NCBI RefSeq assembly: GCF_010667645.1
Contig: NZ_WHZV01000008.1
Location: 62,001-126,000, forward strand
DNA from: Bifidobacterium platyrrhinorum
Lineage (GTDB): Bacteria > Actinomycetota > Actinomycetes > Actinomycetales > Bifidobacteriaceae
Length of the DNA: 64,000 bases
Reading direction: 5' to 3'
The position numbers and the translations under genes are program-made. Under the pieces are notes generated by a model, which did not search any database, had not been told where the DNA came from, and was given only the letters and a program-made list of their open reading frames with translations. Positions 10,920-19,500 of this stretch are shown here, one piece after another. Within the stretch, counting starts at the first letter, position 1; every line of letters begins with the position of its first letter.

Positions 10920-11972
10920 ATGAGGAAGGATCGGTTCGGTCGGCATGCGACCCGCGCGTCCGTGGCGCGTCGCGGGAGGTCCGTGGCGGCGCGTGCGGTG
11001 GCCGCAGTCGTGGCGGTGATGGTGGTGATGGCGTGCGCCGGCGCCGGCGCGGTCGTATGGTTGCGGCCCGATTGGCTTGCCGGCGCCTTCGCGGGCGGGC
11101 GGGCAGAGTCCGCGGGGACGGGCGCCTCGTCAAGGACTTCGGCCGGCGGCGGGACGACGCACCGGACGCTGGGCCGTGCGGCGGCGCCGCAGCCGAGCGC
11201 GAAGGCGTCGAAGCAGCGCGACATGGACGCGCTCGGCCAGACGATCCGGTCCAGGATCGCCGGCTACCAGGGCACCTGGCAGGTGTATGTGGAGGATCTG
11301 GCCAGCGGCGCGAGTGTCTCCGTCGACTCCCATCCCTCCTACGCCGCCTCGGACATCAAGCTGTACGTCATGCTCGCCGTGTTCCAGCGGATCGCCGACG
11401 GCGCCGTCTCCGACGACGCCTCGCTCGACCAACTGCTCACGCAGATGATCACCGTGAGCTCCAACGAGGCGACGAATTCGCTGGTCACCATGCTCGGCGG
11501 CGGCGACATGCAGGCCGGGTTCACGGTGGTCAACGACACCGCAGCCCGCTATGGGTTCAAGGATTCGCGCATCAGCCAGGCGCTCGGCGTCACACCCGTC
11601 GACGCCAACGGCAAGGTGACCACGGCCGACGACTGCGGACGGTTCATGGCCGCCGCCTACCGGGGCAGGCTGGTCTCCGGCGACGCGAGCCGGCGCATGA
11701 TCGACCTGCTGCTCGGCCAGACGCGCCGCGCGAAGATCCCCGGCGGCGTGCCGGCCGGCGTGACGGTGGCGAACAAGACCGGCGAGAACACCGGCGTGGA
11801 GAACGACGCGGCGCTTGTGTTCGCCGGTTCGGACACCTCCGGCGCCATCGACGGCTCGGCCACCCAGGGCGACTACGCGATCGCCGTGATGACCTCGGAC
11901 GTCGCCTCGCCCTCCGCCGCGCAGGCGTCGATCCGCGACCTGTCCGCCGCGGTGTGGGACGCGCTGCGATAG
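10920..11972 (+). CDS. Serine hydrolase, class A beta-lactamase-like fold
   Basis: 350 residues. A basic N-terminus is followed by a hydrophobic signal-anchor (about 22-48) and a Ser/Ala/Gly-rich linker to ~100. The catalytic domain has the SxxK motif SDIK (Ser144, Lys147), an SxN motif SSN (180-182), TTADDCGRFM, and KTG (286-288), in the order and spacing of class A penicillin-recognising enzymes. Such exported proteins in Gram-positive bacteria are often annotated as beta-lactamase-like but may act on peptidoglycan or other esters/amides. The second Ser in SSN (instead of Asp) and no obvious Glu166-type omega loop argue against calling antibiotic resistance. It is transcribed divergently from the kinase and appears leaderless. 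Confidence 0.82.
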   Translation: MRKDRFGRHATRASVARRGRSVAARAVAAVVAVMVVMACAGAGAVVWLRPDWLAGAFAGGRAESAGTGASSRTSAGGGTTHRTLGRAAAPQPSAKASKQRDMDALGQTIRSRIAGYQGTWQVYVEDLASGASVSVDSHPSYAASDIKLYVMLAVFQRIADGAVSDDASLDQLLTQMITVSSNEATNSLVTMLGGGDMQAGFTVVNDTAARYGFKDSRISQALGVTPVDANGKVTTADDCGRFMAAAYRGRLVSGDASRRMIDLLLGQTRRAKIPGGVPAGVTVANKTGENTGVENDAALVFAGSDTSGAIDGSATQGDYAIAVMTSDVASPSAAQASIRDLSAAVWDALR

Positions 11973-12033
11973 CCGGCTCCACGGGGAGCGGGCCGCGGGA
12001 TCCCGCTGCCGTGCCGTTGCGTGTGCGACGCGG

Positions 12034-12066
12034 GCGTGATACATGCGTGACGCACGCGTGACACGC
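12034..12066 (+). repeat. Three 11-bp direct repeats upstream of the AdnAB-like operon
   Basis: GCGTGATACAT, GCGTGACGCAC and GCGTGACACGC follow one another without gaps, starting at 12034, 12045 and 12056. The core GCGTGA is identical and the period is close to one helical turn, so all copies face the same side of the DNA. They end 14 bases before the 20-bp palindrome and could be additional protein-binding sites. Confidence 0.5.
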
Positions 12067-12080
12067 GGGGCCGGGACAAA

Positions 12081-12100
12081 ACCGGTAGATATCTACCGGT
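12081..12100. promoter_or_regulatory. 20-bp perfect palindrome, shared with the xseAB promoter
   Basis: ACCGGTAGATATCTACCGGT is a perfect palindrome. The identical 20 bases occur only once more in the window, at 32026-32045 ahead of xseA. At both places the palindrome is followed by 15 bases, a TAnnnT -10 hexamer, seven bases and the ATG. Its right half covers the expected -35 position. It does not match the actinobacterial LexA, NrdR or ClgR sites as I know them. Confidence 0.85.
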
Positions 12101-12115
12101 CGCCGGAACGCGGCC

Positions 12116-12121
12116 TAGGCT
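12116..12121 (+). promoter_or_regulatory. -10 element, leaderless promoter of the AdnAB-like operon
   Basis: TAGGCT fits TAnnnT and lies seven bases before the ATG at 12129. No ribosome site precedes the ATG. The -35 position is occupied by the palindrome at 12081-12100 and has no good -35 hexamer, which suggests dependence on a bound activator or occlusion by a repressor. Confidence 0.6.
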
Positions 12122-12128
12122 TGGAACC

Positions 12129-15100
12129 ATGACTGGATACACGGACTCCCACGAGGCGTTGGACGCCCTGATCGGCGGCGAGGGGCCGCGCGCGGTGCTC
12201 GCGGCCGGCGCCCCGCGATGCGGCAAGACGGGGTTCGCCTACGAGGCGTTGCTGCGCGGCCTGCACGCGTTCGGCGGCGAGGGCGCCGCCATGGCCGTGT
12301 CGAACCGCGTCATCGCGGACCTGCTCGGCGACCGGGCGATCCGCCGGATCGGCGCCTCGGCGCAGGTCCGGCCGGTCACCACGCTGTCCGCATTGGCGTT
12401 CCGCGTCATCTCCGCGCGGCGCTTCGCCACGGGGTCGCCGGCCCCGCGTCTGCTCAACGGCGCCGAGCAGGACGCGTTGCTCCGCCGCGTGCTCGCCGTG
12501 CATCTCGTCCACGCCCGTGCGGGCGAGATGTGCGACGTCTGCCGTCTGCTGCGTTCCTATTTCGCCTCCGACGATTGGGCGAGGTCGGTCGGGGACATGC
12601 CCGCGGCGGACGACGGCGACGGCGTGGGGGCCGGGCCGGGCGAGGGCACCACGGCGGCCATGCTCGAGCGTGGCGTGTCCCAGGCCCTTGTCGACCAGCT
12701 GCGCGACATGCTCGCCCGCATGAACGAGCTCGGCGCCTCGTTCGGCAGGGAGGAGGGGCTCATCGCCACGCTGCGCGCCCGCGCCGCCGCCTCGGGCGAA
12801 GGCTCCGGCCATGCGGCGCGTCTCGAACTGCAATGGCGGCTGGCGTTCGCGCTGCGGCATGAATACGTCGACGCCATCGAGGCCGCCCACCCGGGCGAAT
12901 ACCGGCTCGACGCCTCAAGGCTGCTGGTCGAGGGGGCGGCGGCGCTGCAGGACGGCGACGCGGCCGGGCTGCCGGGTCTGCTCGTCGTCGACGATTTCCA
13001 GGACACCACGCTCGCCGGTCTGAGGTTCCTCGAGGCGCTGTCCGCGCGGGGCGTGCGCCTGCTGCTCGTCGGCAACCCGGACGAGGCCGTGCAGACCTTC
13101 CGCGGCTCCTATCCCGAATACCTGTTCTCCCAGGCCCGGCTCGGCCCGCTCGGGGCCGTGGAGGTCCGCCTGGGTGCAGGTCCGGCGGCGGCCGCCCCGG
13201 CCGCGCCCTCGTACCTCGATCTCGTGGCCGCGCGCGTCTCCCTGTCCATCCCCTCGATGGAGGAGAGCGGCATCCCGCTGCCCGAGCGTCCCGGCAAACT
13301 GCCCCGCTACGACGGCGCGTGGCCCATCCGCACCCCGGATCCGGCGCATGACCCGACCGGAGACGGCACGCTGCGCACCGCCCTGTACCGCAGTCCGCGC
13401 GAGGAACTCGACGATGTGGTCTGGCGCATCAAACGCATGCGCCTCGACGGCCATGCGCAATGGAACGACATGGCCGTCATCGCCCACGACAACGCCACCG
13501 TGCGCACATTCGGCGAACGTCTGCGTCACGACGGCGTGCCCGTGCGCTACTCGTCCGTCACGAAACCCCTCAAGGACGAGCCGTTCGTGCAGGGGCTGTT
13601 CGCGCTGCTGGAACTCGCCCGCCTGCGCCGGCAGGGACTCTCCGGCACCACGATGAGCCCGGCGGCGATCGCGGCGTTCGCCCGTTCGCGCGTCGCCACG
13701 GTGATGGCCTGCCCGCTCATCACCACCGGCGCGCGTCCGGGGGAGGGGCGGCCCGGGCGCCTCGCCCCCATCGAATCGGCTATGGCCGCGCTGGAATCCC
13801 TGTCGCAGGTCGTCGACGACGGCCTGGCCGGCGATGCCGATGACGCCGGTGGCTCCGGCGAGACCTCCGAGGCCGCGGGGCGGGCCGTGCGGGGCGACGG
13901 CGGGGGAGACCGGGGTGCGCTCGCCGGCGTGGTCGCCGGCTGGCGGTCGCTGACGGAACAATGGCGTGCGCAGCGTGACGCTGCGGATGCGTCGGGGAAC
14001 GTCGTCGACGACAGCCTCACCGACGGCGAGGAGACGCCGCCGTTCGGCGTGGATGCCCTATACGCGATGCTCGTCCTGGATGATCCGCTCGCGCCGGCGG
14101 CCGACGTGCTGTCCGTCATCGGAAGGGTCGTCGGCGGCGACCCGCAGGCGAAGGCGTTCCTGCGGCTGTGGAGGCTCGTCGGCGTCATCGCCTCCGGACT
14201 CGGTTCCCTGGAGGATGCGGAACCGCAGTTCGCCCTCGCCATGGCATGGCAGGCCTGCGGCGTGGCCGGTGCATGGCAGCGCGAGGCGTTGGACAACACC
14301 CCCGAGGGGCGCGCGGCCAACGACCGTCTGGACGTGGCCATGCGCCTGTTCCAATACGCGGAGGGCGGCACCGCCGGGCACGACATCACCGCGTTCATCG
14401 CACAGGTGCGGTCCATGCGCATCGAGGCCGATTCGCTCGCCCACGTGGGACCGGTCGAACAGGCCGTCACCCTCACCACGCCGGCCGGCGCGGTGGGCCG
14501 GCACTGGCGGCATGTGTGGATGCCGGCCGTGCAGCAGGACGTATGGCCCAACCTCGCCGAACGCAACACCCTGTTCGGCGGCGAGGACCTGGCCGAGATC
14601 ATGCTCGACGCCACCCGCGCCGGCGGCGACGCGGATCGCGCGGCCGCGGGCGCCGCGGGCCGCGGCGGGGGAACCGACCCCCGTCTGGCCGCGGTGCTCG
14701 CCTCCGAGAAGAAGAGCTTCCTGTTCGCCCTCACCCGCGCCGATGCCGGGAGCGTCGGCGGGTGGGCCGACGAGGCCGGAAACCGGGCGGGCGACGGCCA
14801 CGGCGCGCGGAACGACGGTCGTGATGGCGCCACGGTGTCCGTCAGCGCCGTGGCCAACGACGACCTGACCCCCTCCGACTTCCTGTACGGCTACCTGCCG
14901 GAACGTTTCGACCGCGCAGAGGCGCGGTTCACCGAAGTGGGGGACCCCGAACAGGCCGAAGACCCGTCGCGGTCGTCCGGCGACCCGCTCGCCGGGTTGG
15001 ACGCCGATCCGCGTGGGCTCGTGGCCGCGGCCCGCATCATCCTGTCCCGGCATCCGGCGGATTCGCCGCAGGGCAGGGACGCCGCCGCGGCCCTCGCGCT

Positions 15101-16505
15101 GCTGGCGGGGCACGGCGTCTCCTCGGCGGATCCCGCCGACTGGTCCTATCCGCGTCTCATCGTGCGCGGGAAATCGGACGCCGCCCCGGATTCCGAATCC
15201 GCCCCGGTCGTCTCGTTGTCCCCTTCCGCGGTGGACCGGCTGTGGGAGTGCCCCGTGTGCTGGCTGTTGGAGAACCGGTTCTCCGGGCCGCGCCCGGGCA
15301 GCGTGGCCACCGGCTTCGGCACGCTCATCCATGCGGTCGCCCAGCGCGGCAGCGAGGAGGGGCTCGACCTGCCCGTGGCCGCGCCCGGAGGCGTCGAGGC
15401 GCGCGTCGACGAGGTGGCGGGCAGGCTCGCCGCGATCTACGACGGGCTCAAAGCCGGCCAGGCCTCCATCGACGACCCGGCCGCACGGTACGCCGCCATG
15501 CGCAAGGACGAACAGGTCGGCACGGCGTTGGGAAACATCGCCGGCTACTTCGTACGGTCCAACCACGCCGGCTATCTCGGCGGCAACGCCAAGTACCTCC
15601 ATATCGGCACGCTCGAACGTGCGGACTGCGAGGAGGAGTTCGCCGCGCGCTTCGATCTGGGCGACATCCTCGCCGCCTACAACGCGCTGCCCGGCATCGA
15701 GCCGATCGGCAGGCACGACCTCGCCGCCCTCATGGGCGCGCTTGTCGGCGGCTGGCCCGAAGGCATGCGCGACGACCTGACCATCCGCCTGACCGGGCGC
15801 ATCGACCGCAAGGAGACGCGCGTGGACGGGAACGGCGACAGGACCATCCGCCTCATCGATTACAAGACCGGGCGCGTGCCCGCGGTGGGGCAGATCTTCA
15901 ACGACCTGCAGTTGGTGTGCTATCAGCTCGGCCTCGTCTTCCCCGAGACGTCCGGGCGTCCGGGGGAGGCCAAGGGCGGCGGCATGCGCGGCGCCCGGGC
16001 GCTCGAGGCGGCGCCGGTCATCGCCCAGAGCGGGCTGTTCCATGTCGAATCCCATGCCGCACCCGCCGAAAGCTACTCGCCGGAGGGGCTGTTCCAGCCG
16101 CCGCTGTTCACCGCGGGCTCACTCAACGGCGAAGCGTTCACACAGCGCGACCACTACCGCGACCTGTCCCGGCTCGCGGACATGCCCGTGCTGTCCCCGG
16201 ACGCGCCGGTCGCGGGCGGCGGGGACGGTCCGGGAGCCGGCGATGCGCGGGCCGAAACGACCGGCGTGTCCAGGCCCCGTGGCGTGGACGACGACGTATG
16301 GGCGCGGTTCGCGTCCCTCAACGGCACGCAGGCGCTATGGTCGCTCACCATGATCTCCCGCGTGTTCTACGCCGCCGCGGCCAGCCGCTCCGAGCGGCTC
16401 GCGGCCCATCCGACCGCGGCGCATCTGGCCCATTGCCGGATGCGCGACGTCTGCCCGGCCTGCGCCGGCCGGGTCGACACCGTATTCGAAACGAGGCAGG
16501 CATGA
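12129..16505 (+). CDS. AdnA/AddB-like helicase-nuclease subunit (PD-(D/E)XK, Cys cluster)
   Basis: 1458 residues. UvrD-like motor features include Walker A GAPRCGKT (27-34) and a motif II of VVDDFQD around 287-292, where the usual catalytic Glu (DEXQ) is Asp289. The C-terminal third is a RecB-family nuclease: a Gly-His box GTLIHAVAQ, RIDRKE, and LIDYKTG (Asp1244, Lys1246). Cysteines at WECPVCW (1041, 1044) and at C1436, C1442 and C1445 could hold a 4Fe-4S cluster as in AddB-type nucleases, although the order C-x5-C-x2-C is the reverse of the common C-x2-C-x5-C. With the next gene, overlapping by four bases, it should form a heterodimer that resects double-strand breaks. Several acidic/Gly-rich inserts (for example ~570-600) lengthen it beyond mycobacterial AdnA. 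AdnA versus AddB naming is uncertain. Confidence 0.85.
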   Translation: MTGYTDSHEALDALIGGEGPRAVLAAGAPRCGKTGFAYEALLRGLHAFGGEGAAMAVSNRVIADLLGDRAIRRIGASAQVRPVTTLSALAFRVISARRFATGSPAPRLLNGAEQDALLRRVLAVHLVHARAGEMCDVCRLLRSYFASDDWARSVGDMPAADDGDGVGAGPGEGTTAAMLERGVSQALVDQLRDMLARMNELGASFGREEGLIATLRARAAASGEGSGHAARLELQWRLAFALRHEYVDAIEAAHPGEYRLDASRLLVEGAAALQDGDAAGLPGLLVVDDFQDTTLAGLRFLEALSARGVRLLLVGNPDEAVQTFRGSYPEYLFSQARLGPLGAVEVRLGAGPAAAAPAAPSYLDLVAARVSLSIPSMEESGIPLPERPGKLPRYDGAWPIRTPDPAHDPTGDGTLRTALYRSPREELDDVVWRIKRMRLDGHAQWNDMAVIAHDNATVRTFGERLRHDGVPVRYSSVTKPLKDEPFVQGLFALLELARLRRQGLSGTTMSPAAIAAFARSRVATVMACPLITTGARPGEGRPGRLAPIESAMAALESLSQVVDDGLAGDADDAGGSGETSEAAGRAVRGDGGGDRGALAGVVAGWRSLTEQWRAQRDAADASGNVVDDSLTDGEETPPFGVDALYAMLVLDDPLAPAADVLSVIGRVVGGDPQAKAFLRLWRLVGVIASGLGSLEDAEPQFALAMAWQACGVAGAWQREALDNTPEGRAANDRLDVAMRLFQYAEGGTAGHDITAFIAQVRSMRIEADSLAHVGPVEQAVTLTTPAGAVGRHWRHVWMPAVQQDVWPNLAERNTLFGGEDLAEIMLDATRAGGDADRAAAGAAGRGGGTDPRLAAVLASEKKSFLFALTRADAGSVGGWADEAGNRAGDGHGARNDGRDGATVSVSAVANDDLTPSDFLYGYLPERFDRAEARFTEVGDPEQAEDPSRSSGDPLAGLDADPRGLVAAARIILSRHPADSPQGRDAAAALALLAGHGVSSADPADWSYPRLIVRGKSDAAPDSESAPVVSLSPSAVDRLWECPVCWLLENRFSGPRPGSVATGFGTLIHAVAQRGSEEGLDLPVAAPGGVEARVDEVAGRLAAIYDGLKAGQASIDDPAARYAAMRKDEQVGTALGNIAGYFVRSNHAGYLGGNAKYLHIGTLERADCEEEFAARFDLGDILAAYNALPGIEPIGRHDLAALMGALVGGWPEGMRDDLTIRLTGRIDRKETRVDGNGDRTIRLIDYKTGRVPAVGQIFNDLQLVCYQLGLVFPETSGRPGEAKGGGMRGARALEAAPVIAQSGLFHVESHAAPAESYSPEGLFQPPLFTAGSLNGEAFTQRDHYRDLSRLADMPVLSPDAPVAGGGDGPGAGDARAETTGVSRPRGVDDDVWARFASLNGTQALWSLTMISRVFYAAAASRSERLAAHPTAAHLAHCRMRDVCPACAGRVDTVFETRQA

Positions 16506-19500
16506 GCGCACGCACCACGTTCACCGACAGTCCCGAACAGGCCGCGGTCATCAACGCCCCCGTGGACGACGACGTGCTCGTCGTCGCCGGAGCCGGATCG
16601 GGCAAGACCTACACGATGACCCGTCGCATCATCGAACTCATCCGCCGGGGCGTCGCCCCCGAACGCATCCTCGGCCTGACCTTCACGCGCAAGGCCGCCG
16701 GCGAACTGTTGTCGCGCGTCTCCGCGGCCGTGCTCGCCGACCGGGGCGAAGAAGCGGGCGGCGACGACCGTATGTTCCTCAAACCGGCCGTCTACACATA
16801 CGACGCGTTCTTCCAGACCATCGTGCGCCAGTACGGCCTGCTCGTCGGCTTCGACCAGAACACGCAGCCGTTGAGCGAAGCCGGCGCGCTGCAGCTCGCC
16901 GCGAACGTCATCGACCGGCACATGGGCGAATTGCGGGGGCTTGATCTCGGCGCCTTCGGCACGCTCGCGTCGCGGGTGCTCGCCCTGTCGAACGCCATCG
17001 GCAGCGCGATGATCGGCGAGGGCGTGCCCGACATGGACACGGCCGTCGCACGGGTGCGCGCATGGGACCGGGCGTTCATCGACCGGGTGCGTGAGGCGCT
17101 CGGCGACCGGCCTGTACCGGACGCCGAACCCAAGATACGCGCGCCGCGCCGGCTCAAGAAGGACACCGACGCGACCTGGGCCGCGAAACTCGAGGAACAT
17201 CACCGTCGGCTGCGCGACAAATGCGTCTGGACGTGCGCGGGACTCGTCGGCACCGCCGAACGCCGCGAGGCGCTGCTCGGTCTCGTCGAGGCGTACACGG
17301 CGGAGAAGCGGCGCCTCAACATGGCCGAATTCGGCGACTTCACCATAGCGGCCTACCAGCTCGTCACACGGTTCCCCTCCATCGGCGAACGCTACCGCCG
17401 GCGGTTCGGCCATGTGCTGCTCGACGAATACCAGGACACCTCCACCACGCAGGCCGCGCTGCTCGCCACCCTGTTCCGGGGCGGCACGGCCGTCAACGCG
17501 GTGGGCGACCCGTTCCAGTCGATCTACGCCTGGCGCGGCGCGAGCCCCGGTGCGTTCCGCATGTTCCAGCAGGACTTCCACATGCCCCGGGACGCGAAGC
17601 CGTACGCGCTGAGCGTCACCCGACGCAACTCGCGCCTCGTGCTCGAAGCCGCCAACGACCTGACCCTGCCCCTCAGGGGAACGCCCCGCAGGCCCGGCAG
17701 CTCCCTCCTGCGCGAAGTGGAGGTGGCCCCGCTCGACGCCATGCCCTCCGCGCCCGAGGGCACGCTCGGCGTGCTCGGCTACGACACCCTCGGCCAGGAG
17801 GTCGACGCCGTCGTGCGGTTCTGCCGGCAGGCGGTGCGCCCCCATGGGATCGGCGGCATCGGCGGCCCCGGGCCGGAGGGCACCGCGTCCGGCGGGGTCT
17901 CCGGCGAGGGGCCCGCGGAAGGCGTCGCCCCGCCGCCGCGGCGCACCGCAGCCGTGCTGTTCCGCTCGAAGAAGAACATGGACATCTACCGGCAGGCCCT
18001 GGAATCGGCGGGATTGAGCACGCTCGTCGTCGGCTATTCGGCGATGCTCGACCGTCCCGAAATCCGCGACGTGCTCGCCCTGCTGCACGTCGTCGCCGAC
18101 CACACCGACGCCGGCTCCCTCATGCGGTTGCTCGCCACGCCCCGTTTCGGCCTCGCCGCCGCGTCGCTGGCCTCGTTGGCGTCGCTCGCCGACGCGCTCA
18201 ACACGCAGGCCCGCTACCAGGCGCTCGTCGCCGCCGGCCTCGCCTCCGGCGACGAGCCCCGCGACGAATGGGCGTCCCTGGTGCGCGAGCACCGCGACGC
18301 CGTGGCCAACGCGGTGTTCCTGCCCGACGTGCTGCTCGGCGACGGCCTCGCCTCGTTGCTCGGCGATGGCGGATTCCCCGAGTCCGCGGTGCGCGCCATC
18401 GCGCATGCCGGCCGCATGCTGCGGCAGGTCCATGACGTGGTCGGGCGCCCGCTGCCGGACGTGGTGCGTGCCGCCGTCCAGGCGCTCGACCTGGACATCG
18501 ACACCGTGGTCGCGCAGGCGCTGCGTTCGGACGGGTCCTCCGTCAATCCCACGCTCGCGCATCTGCCGATGGACGCCGTCATCGACCTGGTCGACACGTA
18601 TACGGCCGAGATCGCCGCCGACTCCGCGCCCACGCTGCGCGGGTTCATGGCCTGGACGGACGCGCTGCGGAGCATCGACGACGAGACGTCCGCTTTCGAA
18701 TCCGACCGCGGGGCGGACGTGGAGCTGATGACCGTCCACCAGTCCAAAGGGCTCGAATGGGACGCGGTCGCCATCGTCGGCCTCGCCGCGGGAACCTTCC
18801 CCAGCAACCAGGGAAACCACCTCAAGGTGACGCTCGACGAACGGCATCCGGGCGGGACCCGTGCGGCACGGCCCGGGGAACCCGGGGGATGGGAGGCCCC
18901 CGAATACCACGAGGAGGCCGGCACTTGGCTGGACGATCCGACCGCCGTGCCGGCGCCGATGCGCGCCGACGCGGGCATCCTGCCCAGGTTCCCCCATGAC
19001 GCGCCCGTCGGAGGGGACCCGATCGAGGCGTTGGACGCGTTGGACGACGTGGAACTCATCGACGACGAGGTCTACGGGTCGCTGCGCGGGGTCGGCGACG
19101 GCGTGGACGACGTCGACCCGGACTCCTGGTACCTCACCCAAGCGGAGGAATACGGCAGAAGACTGCACGCCGACGAGAGGCGGCTCATGTACGTGGCGCT
19201 CACCCGTGCCAAACGGGACGTGCTGCTCACCTACAGCCGCAGCTCGGAACCCGGGCGCGACCCGTCCGCGGTCAGGACGTCGTCGAGGAAGGCGAAGCCC
19301 TCCGACTTCTGGCTCGAAGTGCATGACGCGCTCCACCCGCACGCCGGAACCGTCATGGCCGAGGACGTCGATTCGGTCGATTCGGTCGATTCGGATGGTT
19401 CGGCCGCCGCCGGGACGTTGGACGCGCTGGGAGCGCCGCGTCCGGACGGGTTCTTCACCGGGGAGGACGCCGCCTCCTACGCGCATGCCGTCATCGGCGG

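Noticed and set aside
10920..11972. True class A beta-lactamase (resistance gene)
   Set aside because: SxxK and KTG are present, but the SDN Asp is replaced by Ser and no clear omega-loop Glu is visible, so only the fold is called.
12081..12100. LexA (SOS) box at the AdnAB-like operon
   Set aside because: The actinobacterial LexA box is CGAAC-N4-GTTCG; the palindrome here shares no such core.
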